Notes: a model not told the origin generated them from the sequence alone. Shown: positions 33,745-44,434, numbered from the stretch's first letter. The stretch: DNA of 64,000 bases from Tethya wilhelma (GCA_964030475.1 CAXIPT010000001.1:11623823-11687822); one strand, 5' to 3'. Translations and numbers: made by a program.

Positions 33745-36346
33745 CAGGGTTCTAGCTAGAGAAATTGTTAAGCAGGGGGGCAAAGCTGGCCGGCACAAGC
33801 CGGCCCTTTTAGGGGGGTCCGGGGGCATGCTCCCTCGGAAAATTTTTGATTAGCTGAGATTGATTCTGGTGCATTCTGAGACCATAAGAAACACACCCCA
33901 GAGAATGAATGTTATTTTAATTTTTAACAATGTTATGACAAAAAAGAGTATAAATTATAATTATACAAAAAATGTGTACAAAATAGTCAATCTTGCCAGT
34001 GAATTCTACGTTGATGTAGTCCACCCCATTTATCTGCTGCCTTGTCAAAGTCAATTAAACTTGTCAGCAGTAGGTCCCTCAATCGATATAAACATTAGCT
34101 GTTCCAAGGTGCTGGTCTTGAGCCTATTTCGTGGTACTGTCTTTATCCTGTTCATAGCAGAGAAGCCTCTCTCACAATCAGCTGTTGCAATTGGTAGCAC
34201 TAGTCCTCGGATTAGTAGTTTAGAGAGAACAGGGAAGAGCAGGCGTCGTTCCGGGGTGCTCAGTAAGAATTTTGCCAAGTCTTTGATCGAGCCATTTTTC
34301 AATTCCGTAGATGTGGACATAAATAATTTAAACTCCTTCCATTCGCCTCAGACATTGGTACTGTCTAACTCCAAAGGACTTGAAGTGTAGTGTTCAAGGA
34401 GGCAGTCAAGGTCAGATAAACCATACTGGTAGAGTTCATATTCATCCTCAGGGAGCTGTTTAGGATCAAATATGTGAAAAGCTGAGACAACTTCAACAGC
34501 TGGAAATCTGTCACGGAGATTTTTCTCTAGCAGTTCTAGGTATGGCTTTTTTACTTGTGATTCAAAAGAATCTCTTACATGATCTGTCACTTGAACATGA
34601 TGACCTGCCTCTTCCAACTGCTCGATTAGCGTGTTGATTTCAGCCAAGTACTTGCCTGGTGTGTCCTTTTGAACGGTGATACTCTTGATGCATGAGTCAA
34701 TCACAGCCTGGAGCACACTGAAGTCAAGCGTACTGCTTTGCATTATTCGTGAAAGCTTTCCGATGGGAGGAAGCACGTCAGCAAAGAGTGATAAAGCTGC
34801 TATGAAAAAATACTTCAAAATGAAGGTTTTCAGCCCACAAGCAGTTGGTTCACTTCGTTCTGCAGCTTCTCTATCCAGACTAGTTACTACAGGCACTAAA
34901 GAGCGTCGTAAGGCATCGACAGCTGCTTGGTGTGATAACCACCGTACATCTTTGGCCTGTTTTAGCCTCAAAACTGGATCCCCTAGAATAGTCTGAATCA
35001 AGGTAAGTCCTGACTGTCTAACAGGTGAGTTGTGATAGAAATAAAAGAGACTACTCAATATCTCTTTGAAGCGAGCCAAATACGGAATCGATTGCGAAGC
35101 CTGACTAACAGCCAAAGCTAGACGATGGGCAACACAATGTATTGACACAATGCCGGAATTAACTCTCTGGAGTCGAGTGGCCACACCAGTCTTACTCCCT
35201 GTCATCACGCTTGCTCCATCACTGCCAAAACTGGAGACATCTGACAAGCTTAAACCCACATCCTGGAGGAACTGGAGTAATGAAGTTTCAATTGTCTCTG
35301 CAGTCCCATTAAAAAGATCCCTCATTCCAAGAAAGTGGCTCTTCAGCTCCCCATCCACAACACATCTACCATATATCACTAATTGCTTCAAAACTGAAAC
35401 GTCAGTAGACTCGTCCACCATCAAGCTGATACTATCACTTTGCTGCATGTCAGAGATAATTACTTCTCGTATACACTTTGATATGCACTGAACAAATTCA
35501 GACATTATTTGTTCTGATCGATAATGAGCATTTCTTCCTTGTCGTAACACTCGTAAGTAGTCACTTCCAAGATTGATCGCTAGGTCCAACAGCCCAGAGA
35601 AAGTGGTAGTGTGAGGTAGCTCGTTTTTTGTCAAGAAGTACATACACTTGAGAGCCCCTATGACAGCTCTTCTCTCTTGACTAATGGCCTCTTGAAGTGC
35701 CGCTCGAATCCCACCTGACTTCTCACTTATGAGTTTAGCAGCTCTATCTCTCTCAGCTTCTTTGTGGCTAGCACACTGCTCATGGGCCTTTATTTTGTCG
35801 AGGCGAAAACTCTTACACCCTTTGGTCACCCATATTCCACTCCCATTTCTTGGTATCTTGTTGAACTCTTTACACAAAGTACAGAACATACCTTGTTCAC
35901 AGTCGTGTACAAGCCAAGAGCGCTCTTTTTGCCAGGAATAGTCGAAGCCGCTGGCTCGATGGTGAGCAATAGTAGCTCGTTTAGGAGGGGGTTCACTCAG
36001 TTCATGTTCAGGCTCAATGTCATTGTTCTCAGACCCATCAGTAAGATCGACTGTACCGTTCTTTCTGGAAAAATAGCTTGAAATGGAACGCTGGTGTCCT
36101 CCACTTGAACTCATTTCAACCTTGTCAGCTAGCTAGCGTCACAAAGCAAACTTGAAACCATTGGGCCAGGCTAGCGCTATACTATAGCTACAGAGCTATA
36201 ACTAGGTAGATCACGTGCACCTGCAGCTGACAGGATCTAGGATCTAATCTAGGCAGAGATCTAGGAAGGAAGCGTGGCGGATGGGGGGCGGAGGCCGTAT
36301 CAAGCGGGGCGCCACGCCCCTCTATGCCGCTTTAACGAGAACCCTG
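33745..36346 (-). mobile_element. hAT family DNA transposon, about 2.6 kb
   Basis: CAGGGTTCT at the left end is mirrored by AGAACCCTG at the right, fitting the short C/TAGGG-type termini of hAT elements. GC-rich sequence (GGGGGGC / GCCCC) lies just inside both ends. The 8-bp flanks (TGCTAATA and TAATAAAG) are not identical, so a target-site duplication is not confirmed. One transposase gene with a single in-frame stop fills the interior. Confidence 0.8.
34051..36114 (-). pseudogene. hAT transposase (ZNF862/KIAA1586-like type) with one in-frame TGA
   Basis: The frame starts at 36114, stops at a TGA at 34348-34350 and continues in the same frame to 34051, giving about 687 codons. Residues about 58-125 hold a TTF/BED-like finger (C..C near GMFCTLCKEF, H..H near KAHEQCASH). 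The DDE core includes MVDESTDVS, GSDGASVMTGSKTGV and the hAT hallmark SIHCVAHRLALA. The part after the TGA holds the C-terminal dimerisation region with PIATADCERGFSAMNRIK. Everything needed for a cut-and-paste transposase is present apart from the one stop. It could be a recent pseudogene or need readthrough. Frameshifts are absent. Confidence 0.85.
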
Positions 36347-36401
36347 TAATAAAGGACCCCTCACTGTGGTGCGCGTTGGTTGGAAAAACAATTATGAATA
36401 C

Positions 36402-36440
36402 CGTCCATTCTTGCCAAAATAACTGGCTATACGGTATTTA
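36402..36440. repeat. Isolated terminus of the TATAGCCGG-type MITE
   Basis: TTGCCAAAATAACTGGCTAT followed by ACGGTATT matches the right terminus at 6347. Confidence 0.5.
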
Positions 36441-36487
36441 CCCTTGACGCATGCATGCACACCAAGGGTTACAATAGTTATTTAGTG

Positions 36488-36493
<6 letters not shown>

Positions 36494-36524
<31 letters not shown>

Positions 36525-36534
36525 ATTCGTGTGT
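36494..36534 (+). repeat. (TCTG)n microsatellite
   Basis: About eight TCTG units followed by degenerate copies. Confidence 0.95.
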
Positions 36535-36616
36535 TTGTTCACTCTATATCTCAACAATATATACGATCTGACCACAAAAAAAAAAGAACTGTGAAATTTT
36601 GAACACTTGCACCTGT

Positions 36617-36695
36617 AATTTACGATCTTGCAAGGGTCTGCAAAACCTGAAGTGAGGTCGGAATTGTATGAGGAGCTGAAGGCAAGAATATGACA
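36617..36695 (+). repeat. DIRS outer left extension, complementary to internal region
   Basis: This 79-bp block is the inverse of 36922-37000 with about one mismatch. It lies outside the 70-bp terminal repeat on the left side only, matching the unequal-end design of DIRS elements. Confidence 0.8.
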
Positions 36696-36731
36696 GTATG
36701 TGTTTAGCCTTCTTCCATGCTCATAACAGCA

Positions 36732-36801
36732 AGTTTAAAGTTCAAACAACTCACGTGCACAAACCACAAACCACGCGACTCTTGGCGCCCTTTCAGTCTT
36801 C
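36732..36801 (+). repeat. DIRS-like left inverted terminal repeat
   Basis: It is perfectly complementary over 70 bp to 41461-41530 (ends AGTTTAAAGTTCAAAC / GAAGACTGAAAGGGCG). Confidence 0.95.
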
Positions 36802-36921
36802 TTGCTTGCACTATATATACTACAGCAACATAACTGAGGGCGGGAATTAAAGAAAATTTAGAAATTAATATTAAACATAACGACCTGGCTGGTGCAAAAC
36901 TGTGCAGGTCCTGGGTGGGAT

Positions 36922-37000
36922 TGTCATATTCTTGCCTTCAGCTCCTCATACAATTCCGACCTCACTTCAGGTCTTGCAGACCCTTGCAAGATCGTAAATT
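36922..37000 (-). repeat. DIRS-like internal complementary region
   Basis: This is the inverse of 36617-36695, located between the recombinase 3' end and the left terminal repeat. In DIRS replication such a region is thought to template circularisation of the cDNA. Confidence 0.7.
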
Positions 37001-37236
37001 GTACTTCGGAGCTTCCGGCTTCGAATATGACAGTATGTGTTGTTCAAAGCCATCATAACCTATATATAAACCCTATAATGAGCTCAACTGAATGAAGTTC
37101 AGGAACTATACCATTATAATTCATATTGAAATTTTATTCATTTCACAAATCATAGTAGCATAATTATAAATATATGTAGTCCATATTGTATGCCATTAAA
37201 AGAGCTGATGACTAGATAATCAGCATACTCATAAGT

Positions 37237-37550
37237 CTAATTTGCAATCTTGCTTAACAAAGATTGCGATTGCTCATCTGCTGGCTTATAATAGTACCTC
37301 TTAAACACATTGTCTGACGACCAGTCTGCAATGCGTAGCACATCAGTGGTTGACATTCCCTTCAAAACAGCTGCAGTAGAGGCTGCTGACCTAATAGAGT
37401 GAGCTGCAAACTGCTGCCCGACACCAGCCTCCTGGATCAACAATTTCATCCACCTAGCCACTGTGGATTTTGACACTGGTTGAAAAGGTTTCACAACTGC
37501 CAACAGCAATTGAGTCCTTGACCCGGCCTTCCTAACATGGAGTCGAGGAG
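37237..37550 (-). pseudogene. Tyrosine recombinase, C-terminal catalytic part (separated by inversion)
   Basis: The frame carries the second half of the catalytic domain: TVARWMKLLIQEAG, then HSIR (H and second Arg of the HxxR motif), ADWSS (Trp at the H/W position) and RYYYKP containing the candidate nucleophile Tyr. It stops at 37237. The first catalytic Arg is missing from this strand and is found on the opposite strand at about 38186-38188. The join lies near 37547-37555, where recombinase-like sequence (PRLHVRKAGSRTQ) gives way to the inverse of the RNase H tail. Family identity is firm. Function as a separate piece is unlikely. Confidence 0.85.
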
Positions 37551-37730
37551 TTGGTACTGATTGCTCCAATTTGGCCATCTCAACCATGGTTTGCTGTGCT
37601 CCTATCAATGCTCTTCAGGAAGCCTCTCCTCCTACCGAGGATGCCTACTCTACTAACAAATCATCTCAATGCGATTCATCCCCTGTCTCATCAGTTGAAT
37701 CTAGCCGCGTGGCCAATATCAGGAGTACCC
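37551..37730 (+). pseudogene. RNase H C-terminal tail of DIRS pol, in the inverted segment
   Basis: This frame begins VLIAPIWPSQPWFAVLLSML and includes PLLLPRMPTLL, the conserved tail that normally ends DIRS RT/RNase H proteins. Here it is on the plus strand while the rest of pol is on the minus strand. It overlaps the recombinase N-terminus in another frame, as expected for DIRS gene overlap, so both frames were inverted together. Confidence 0.75.
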
Positions 37731-38370
37731 TCAGTCGTCAAGGAATTTCAAGTCAAGCAGCAACCCTCATCTTGTCTTCATGGCAGAAGTCTACTGAGAC
37801 AGCATATTCCTGCAGCTGGAGACGATGGGAGCAGTGGTGCTCCTCGAGAGGGTACAGCTCTGTTTGTGCTCCTTTAGGAGGGATTCTGGATTTCCTTGCA
37901 TGTCAATTTGCTGAAGGCAAGCAGTATCGTACCTTGAATTCATATCGTTCTTCTATCTCCATGACTCACTCGCCGATTGATGGAGTGGTGGTCGGAAAAC
38001 ATTCTCTTATATCACGTTTGATGAAGGGCATTTTCAATTCCCGTCCTCCACAACCGAGATATGCTATTACATGGAATGTGGATCGAGTTCTTACTCACAT
38101 CCGCGAGATGGGTTTGAATTCCCAACTCAGTCTCAAGCAATTATCACATAAGTTGGTTGTACTACTGGCCCTTGCTAATGCCAGCAGAGCATCTGAGATT
38201 CACGCTTTAGACGTGCGGTTCCTTCGCCAAGATGCAAAGGGTGTTACCTTTACGATTGCTGAGTTGACTAAGACTGTTCGACCAGGAAAGAGGAAGACTG
38301 TTCATTATCCTTTCTTGAAGGAAGAAACCTCATTGTGCCCTGTATTGGCCTTGGAGGAGTACTTGAAACG
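37571..38370 (+). pseudogene. Tyrosine recombinase, N-terminal and first catalytic part (inverted)
   Basis: The plus-strand frame contains the SAM-like core-binding region (WQKSTETAYSCSWRRWEQWC, LACQFAEGKQYRTLNSYRSS) and the first catalytic Arg in NASRASEIHALD (about residue 206 from 37571). It continues to CPVLALEEYLKRT and then runs into the inverse of the RNase H frame, ending at 38419. Its natural continuation is on the minus strand at 37550-37237. It is one half of a split recombinase. Confidence 0.85.
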
Positions 38371-39150
38371 TACGTCTCACTTCTCGCTGCATCTTGGACA
38401 GGCATCTGCCTATCAATGAGAATGGAGGGAAGGTCATGCTCTTCCATGAGTGGGCCAGAGCATCGGTTGCTATTGAGCCCGGATCTGGTTTCCAGCTCAC
38501 ATACAGTGGAAGCTGCGCTAAGAGCCTTGAGGCGAACAGATCCACCTGACATGGGCCTAATATTCTCATCACCTGCCGGAAGATCTGAGGATCCAATCTC
38601 CATTCCGAGCTGTCCCCCTTCATTCGTGACTCGCGGTCTGCCTCCACATTCTGCGAGCCCGGAAGGTGCTCCGCTGACAGAAAAATTTTCCTCTTTAGAC
38701 TCCAACCCCAAATCCGGGATGTGATTCCCATCAAGACCTTCGAATGGGTTCCACCCATCCGATTGATGAAATAGACTGCTGTCATGTTGTCTATCTTCAA
38801 CCTGACATGAATCTCCTTCCTGTCTCTCACAAACGTCTGCAATCCGAGGAAGGCTGCTAGTAGCTCCTTGGCATTGATGTGAAGTTGAGACTCTTGAAAG
38901 GACCACTGACCCCCTGTCTTCTGGCCATTCCAACATGCTCCCCAACCTGTGTTGGAAGCATCTGATTCTATCACCATCTCTGGCTGACTCAAGTGAATCG
39001 GTCTCCCATTGTTGGTCTCCAAGTTGTCTATCCACCAATTCAGGTCGACAAGACTCTGCTCTTCTAGGGTCACCCAGGACTCGCATGAGAGGTGGGGGAG
39101 TAGACCTGCAATCTTCTGTCCCTGAAGCTCCTGTAATGAAGGGGGGCTGG
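38371..39150 (-). CDS. RNase H domain of DIRS-like pol
   Basis: It contains the DIRS RNase H signature with acidic residues in ESDASNTGWGACW, HINAKELLAAF, RLKIDNMTAVYF and NVEADRESR, followed by VDLFASRLLAQLP and TFPPFSLIGRCLSKMQRE. It is in a different frame from the RT domain, with the switch at about 39128-39145 (PLHYR ... SLQELQGQ). It breaks off at about 38371 at the inversion joint. All catalytic positions seem present. The same frame is open upstream to 40306. Confidence 0.85.
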
Positions 39151-40167
39151 TAACACTGCAAGCCGAGTTGCGGTCAATACTCCAATGATATGTGCCAGCT
39201 GGCGGACTGACATCTTCTTCAATCTCAATGCAAGTTTGCATTCTTTCTTTATCTGCTTTACCTTGGTTGCTGGTAACTTGAATGTCATCTGTATTGAATT
39301 CACCATGAACCCCAGGAACTCGACCAGTTGCAATGCCATTGGTAGAGACTTTTCCATGTTGATCACAAAGCCTAGATCCTCTAGTAAGGTTTTTGTCTCT
39401 TGGTATGCCTGCTCCGCTTCCAACTTGGTCTTGCCAATAACCAAAATGTCGTCCAGATAAGCAATCAGTCTCAGGCCCTTCGCTCTGAGACAAGCTAGGA
39501 CTGGTTTCAAAATCTTTGTAAAGGCTCGCGGGGCAGTTGCTAGGCCAAAGGGAAGTGCATTGTAGTGGTACCTTCTTCCCTTCCACTGGAACTGGAGGTA
39601 CTTCCGGTGACTGATGTCCACTGGAACCGACAGATATGCATCCTTTAGATCGATTTTGCACATGTAATCGCCCTGGTTTAGGAGATCCTTCACAGAACGT
39701 ATATCTTCCATCTTGAAATGTTTGTTTGCTGTGTAACGGTTCAGTGCCTTTAGATTGAGAATTAACCTCCATTGGTTCTCCTTCTTTGGTACTAGAAAGA
39801 TATTGCTTGTGAAGCCCTCCATAGACTGTGTTGTGCTTATCGCCTGCTTCTCCAACAACCTCTTTATCTCGTCCGATATCGCTTCCTCCTCTGTCTTGGA
39901 GAAGGAGAAACTTGGAATCTGCTTGGTAGGTGGCTGCTTTCGGAAGGGAATTTTGTAACCTTGGACCGCTTGCAGAACCCAAGGGTCCTGAGTAATACTT
40001 TCCCATTTGTCCACAAAATGCTTCAACCTGCCGGCCTGCGGTAGTGACACTATTGGTTCTTGTTTTGCTGGTTGTTGGTTGGGTTCCTTTCCTGGTGTGG
40101 TCCCAATCTCTCGAATACATTCCCTTTCTTGTAGTAAGGCCTGCTGGGGTTCTGTTTCCCTTTCCAT
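39070..40167 (-). CDS. Reverse transcriptase domain of DIRS-like pol
   Basis: The 365-residue frame has the full RT palm: NQWRLILNLKALNRY, motif A KIDLKDAYLSVPV (about 171-183), motif B ALPFGLATAPRAF, motif C LIAYLDDILVIG (YLDD at about 237-240) and primer-grip region LVEFLGFMVNS. It overlaps the end of Gag (40050-40167) in another frame. The reading frame leaves the homology at about 39130, where RNase H continues in another frame, so a frameshift or programmed slippage is needed to make one polyprotein. Confidence 0.9.
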   Translation of the reverse strand: MERETEPQQALLQERECIREIGTTPGKEPNQQPAKQEPIVSLPQAGRLKHFVDKWESITQDPWVLQAVQGYKIPFRKQPPTKQIPSFSFSKTEEEAISDEIKRLLEKQAISTTQSMEGFTSNIFLVPKKENQWRLILNLKALNRYTANKHFKMEDIRSVKDLLNQGDYMCKIDLKDAYLSVPVDISHRKYLQFQWKGRRYHYNALPFGLATAPRAFTKILKPVLACLRAKGLRLIAYLDDILVIGKTKLEAEQAYQETKTLLEDLGFVINMEKSLPMALQLVEFLGFMVNSIQMTFKLPATKVKQIKKECKLALRLKKMSVRQLAHIIGVLTATRLAVLPAPLHYRSFRDRRLQVYSPTSHASPG

Positions 40168-41384
40168 TGGCGTCTGCTGTACGGTTGATAGACTTTGCCG
40201 GACACAGCACCGTACCGGCTGGTCCGGCTGCCGAAAAAACGGCTAGCACCCTGTTTTTGGTATACTTTGCCTGTATAGCTCTGTCCACTGGAGCTCTTAG
40301 CGACAATACTTACAGCCTTTGATAGTGCCGAATCAGCCTCGACCTTCTTGACAAGGGTATCCTTAAACTCCATGCCAAATAGGTCACCCTTACTCTTCGA
40401 AAATTCTCCCTTCCCATACTTCTTCAAAGAAGGGTGAATAGAATCCAGAGCATTCTCTCGCCTGGCTTCCGATATCAAGTTGTTGGCATTTCCCAGGAGA
40501 ACTAGGGATCTCTGAACGATTTCCAAAACATCTGCAACATGAATCGCTGCTTTGGGATCTTGAGTAAGGTCCTGCTCAACCAGCTCCGACCACAGACTGG
40601 TTAGTGGGTTAGCTGCATATAACATAGCTCCTTGAATCTTGGCTAACTGCGAATCTCAGGCTTTGTCCAGCTTTTTCCCTGCAAAATTTGAGACAAAACT
40701 GTCCAATCGAGGTGGAACAGCCGCATATGTATCTGGTTTTGGATGTTTCTTGAGCATAGCTGTCCGTTCCTCTTTCGACAGAGATCGGCGAAAATGCTTC
40801 TCTAAGTACTTCTGGATAGGCTTTGGTACTGTTGTCTTGAAGTCGTCACTATCCTCCCTTTCCAGGGTTGGGTCAAAATGCTCATCTTCAGACTCCGAAG
40901 AAGTGCACTCTGATTCAGATGATACCTTTGGCTTCTTGTGAGCTGGGGAGCGCTCCCTTTTACCGTGACTTTTGCTCAGCTTACGCTTCTTATGCTTGCT
41001 ACTATGAGAAGACCGTTTCAAGGTCTTCCTTGGCCTTTTGGATGAGGAGGTGTCAGCTCCACCACTCCGGCTCTGGGCAAGCTTGTGAATTTGCACTGGT
41101 GACTTACTATCAGCTGATTCTGCGGCGGACTCACTGCCACTCACATCCATGTACGGGGTCAACAGATCTGCCAGGATATGTCTGTACTTGGAGTTGTCTG
41201 CTATATACCTGAGCTCCTCCTGCGAGAGGGCGTCCAAGGTAATAATCTCATTATCAGACTCGTGGGTCCGAGGCTCCTCATCATTCACCCGAGGGGAAGA
41301 GTCAGCGCTAGACGATCCAGAACGTGAACCGCCTTCTCCCTTGTCTTTATTCTTTCGGCCTGTGGCCTCCTCTTGATCACTCAT
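40050..41384 (-). pseudogene. DIRS-like Gag with one in-frame TGA
   Basis: It starts with MSDQEEATGRKNKDKGE at 41384. It is acidic and serine-rich at the N-terminus, with a basic stretch SSHSSKHKKRKLSKSHGK, then TVPKPIQKYLEKHFRRSLS, typical of DIRS Gag. A TGA at 40656-40658 interrupts it, and the same frame resumes DSQLAKIQGAMLYAANPLTS and ends with a basic, tyrosine/glycine-rich tail (YTGKVYQKQG, NQQNKNQ) at 40050. No zinc knuckle is seen, usual for this group. The single stop is the only break. Confidence 0.8.
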
Positions 41385-41460
41385 GACCGTCTTTAAGTCT
41401 TCTTAGAGACTATCTGCTACAAACGAGATCCGCGTCACCTTCACTGCAATGAGCAAGAAA

Positions 41461-41530
41461 GAAGACTGAAAGGGCGCCAAGAGTCGCGTGGTTTGTGGTT
41501 TGTGCACGTGAGTTGTTTGAACTTTAAACT
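41461..41530 (-). repeat. DIRS-like right inverted terminal repeat
   Basis: This is the perfect inverse of 36732-36801. It lies upstream of Gag and probably carries the promoter. It abuts an N at 41531. Confidence 0.95.
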
Positions 41531-41654
41531 NTTCACTTCAGTATCATGAGTCAAGCAGGCTACACAACTTACTTAGCAGCCCGCCGTTCAGTAGTCTGGC
41601 TTGCCAGACTACTAGCTCAGTAGCTAGCTACACATACCAACTCAAATGTGATTT

Positions 41655-41970
41655 TTAAAAATATGGAAAAATGAGAACAAACAAGTAAAAAAAACATTGG
41701 AAATGTAATGAGACACAGGAATGGGGCTAAATCGTAAAAAGAACGCAAAAAAAATGGAATGGCTGTTAGAGTGTGTAAGGAATTCTTCCTGTGGGCAAAA
41801 TGAGAGACTCAATAAGGAGATTGCTTAATGTAGACCATACAGGAAGAATTCTGCACACACTCTAACAGCCATTCCATCTTGTTTGCGTTCTTTTTACGAT
41901 TTAGCCCCATTCCTGTGTCTCATTACATTTCCAATGTTTTTTTTTTAATTGTGAAAAAAATGAGAACACA
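41655..41970. repeat. Family B foldback element, about 0.3 kb
   Basis: The two halves are inverse copies: AACATTGGAAATGTAATGAG on the left mirrors CTCATTACATTTCCAATGTT on the right, and AGGAATTCTTCCTGTG mirrors CAGGAAGAATTCTGC near the centre. This shows family B alone can exist as a palindromic MITE. Confidence 0.85.
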
Positions 41971-42539
41971 CGAGTGTAAAGTTACAGTCATTCCATCTCG
42001 CTTGCTTTCTTTTGTAGATTTGGCCTTTCCTGTCTCTTGTTACATTTCCAATGTTTTTTGTATTTGAATATAATTAGCGTTGGTTCTTTTAGATTTTGGT
42101 TGTTGCATTATTAGCTTAAGCCATTTCCCTTTCTAGCTAGTTCAGCTAAGCAATGATTAGACTATGCCGTAGCTGTATCAATTCTGGGCTTTTGTCAACT
42201 TGAAAAGCTTGCAAAAGTGGAATTGGTCAAAGTTTGCAAAAATAGTACTGAATTTTTGCCTTTTTTCTAGTTTGCTGAACAAGACTACAAAAGCAACTGC
42301 ATGCACGGATAGCCTTAGCCTCCCTGCACCTCCATAGCTAGTATCAAGCTTCTACAAAACACAAAGAAAAAATTTGAGTACAAAATTAAGGTCTCGATCT
42401 TGCTGTAATCACAACCTTTGAATTCTGAGGCCCCACAAACAATCAGACCTAACTCTAATTTTGTATTGTAGTAAAGCACTACCTCGCCTAACTAGCCTCG
42501 TTCCCAGGCTAACGCCTCAAAGCCCACTTGCATCCACCA

Positions 42540-42710
42540 ACAGAATCCTTCTGTGGGCTGCATGTAATACTTTTTTACTATGTCGAGTCCCTCATTTTGT
42601 CCACAGGATGAAGTCTGTACACAATCTAACAACCATTCCATCTTTTTTTTTATGATTTAGCAATTCCTGTGTCTTGTATTACATTTCCAATGTTTTTTAC
42701 TAATTTTTTA
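42540..42710 (-). repeat. Family B fragment
   Basis: It contains AACCATTCCATCTTTTTTTT and TTACATTTCCAATGTTTTTT in family order. Incomplete. Confidence 0.6.
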
Positions 42711-43079
42711 AAATTCTATGAATCAAATCTGAGTTTGCGCATGTGTGTGTATGCCAGTTACTCATAATTAATTTTGTGTAGCCTGCTTGAAGAAAAGTCT
42801 GAGTTTAGCATCATCCAGAAATCTTCAGGTAGTTCATGCAGCACGTTTCAGAAAAAACGCACACTTTTCTGTATAAAAAAGGGTTATCATTTTTAATTGC
42901 TTGATTGCAGAAATTAATGACTGCCATACAGAGAAGGTGATTTTTGCCTTTTAGCTAGCGACTCAATGAAAGACATGAAAAAATGATCGCAAAAGCGACT
43001 GAGGACTAAGACACCAAGTTCATTTCTTCAAGAATAAAGTGAAAGTCGAGCGAAGATTTAAGAATAAGAAGATAGAAAA

Positions 43080-43755
43080 CATTGGAAGTTTGGCATATTT
43101 TAGTTTAATTTGGTACTTTACTGATGATTTTAGGCTATGTTTTTGGGCTTATTGCCGAGCGCATTAGTGTGAGGCACCACTTTTTTCTCCCTCTTTTTGG
43201 TGATGGACCTCTGGTCAAGCACTTTTTCTGGGCAATGAGTTCAGGTTAATTAAATTACTAGCTGTTACATGTCTCAAGAAGGACCTACTCTATGCCCTTA
43301 GCTGTGCTGGATATTCTCTTGGTCTGTTGTTTGTCACCTAAGACTGGACAAGGCCCGTATATTTGGAACAATTTTGTGGCATTGCCTTGTTTGGTCTAAC
43401 AGCCTAGCTATGCTAAATTTCCAAGTTAGAAGTTACAATAGATTGTGCCAAGAGCTACAAGATTTAGCCTTAGTTAATTCTTCCCATACTCGCTCAAAGT
43501 ACTCCACTAGATGGTTTAGCTACTACGTAGCTCTGTACATACGTACATACAGGTACACTATAATACCGAAGGTCATCAATATTAAACGTGCGAGGCACTT
43601 ATATGCACTATATGTACTCCTAGAACTTTACAAAGGTTAGCCTTTTTTTTGCCAAGTGCTCAGTTTTTGTAGTTATTTGCGTGAATATTTGTATTGTACT
43701 AATGGGTCATCTGTGCTATTCCTATGTACCCAGTACTACCGTACTGGTAATATCG
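43080..43755 (-). repeat. Composite repeat family A, inverted copy
   Basis: It ends with CCCAGTACTACCGTACTGG near 43729-43747 and contains TTTTAGGCTATGTTTTTGGG and ATTTGCGTGAATATTTGTAT, the inverse of the head region of copies 1-3. The middle is interrupted by unrelated sequence (about 43200-43620). Confidence 0.6.
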
Positions 43756-44212
43756 TAAATTTTCTGAATATTCATTTTGGTATTGTTTTCTACTTTAGAT
43801 TGCTCGTTTCGTGAAGATGTGCTTAAAGTATCATGCTTAAAGCATGCACTTCAAAATCAACTCTAGTTGTTGACTAGTTAGCCATAAACATAAATTGCCA
43901 GCCTTTGGTATTATTTTTGTACTAAAGTATCAATAAATAATTATGCCAATCAACATAGACAAGAAATGGAAGTATAATAATGTGTAAATTGTAAACGTAT
44001 AAGTGATGATCAATGGGGGTGATTGATGATCTCACCCTCGTGTTGGAAATCCTTGGTGTGGATGAGGGTCTTGGGGTAATGAGGGTGTTGTGGTGCTGGA
44101 AGGCCTTGGGATGGAAAAAAGTCTTTGTGGAGTGAAGGGTCTTGCTAAAATTTGATTGCTAACCAGAGTTAACATGTTCTATTCATGAATTCCAACATTG
44201 TTTTATCAAAAG

Positions 44213-44434
44213 TTATTACCAAAGATGAATTGTTTTCTGCAGCTAACATGTGCATTAGCTAAGCATACATGTATGATCTGGTTAGCAAGTTCAAGCAAAT
44301 TTTTTAAGTAAACTAGAATTGTTGCAGATTTTAGCAAATTTTAGATATATACATTATGACTTTGCTGAAATTGATGAAGAAAAAGCTATTTCATAGCAAA
44401 GCACAACTATTGCAAACAGAAGATATATTATAAT
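44213..44434 (+). repeat. Left arm of 222-bp inverted duplication
   Basis: This is the near-exact inverse of 45203-45424, with sharp borders on both sides. It has no coding capacity. Confidence 0.9.

Larger units (their letters stand above)
36617..41530 (-). mobile_element. DIRS-like tyrosine-recombinase retrotransposon with internal inversion
   Basis: The coding direction is right to left: Gag (41384-40050), RT (40167-39070) and RNase H (about 39150-38371), then the RNase H tail and tyrosine recombinase. A perfect 70-bp inverted repeat pairs 36732-36801 with 41461-41530. A second 79-bp inverted pair (36617-36695 with 36922-37000) matches the outer left end to an internal site, as in the internal complementary region of DIRS elements. 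The segment of about 37551-38370 is flipped relative to the rest. The right edge coincides with an N at 41531, so that border is not certain. Gene order, YLDD-type RT, HxxR...W...Y recombinase and inverted ends identify the DIRS order. Confidence 0.85.

Noticed and set aside
33745..36346. 8-bp target-site duplication of the hAT element
   Set aside because: The flanks TGCTAATA and TAATAAAG are not identical at the required positions.
38268..41376. Many long open frames on both strands over the DIRS-like element
   Set aside because: Most are shadows of Gag, RT, RNase H and recombinase frames; only the frames with matching motifs were kept.
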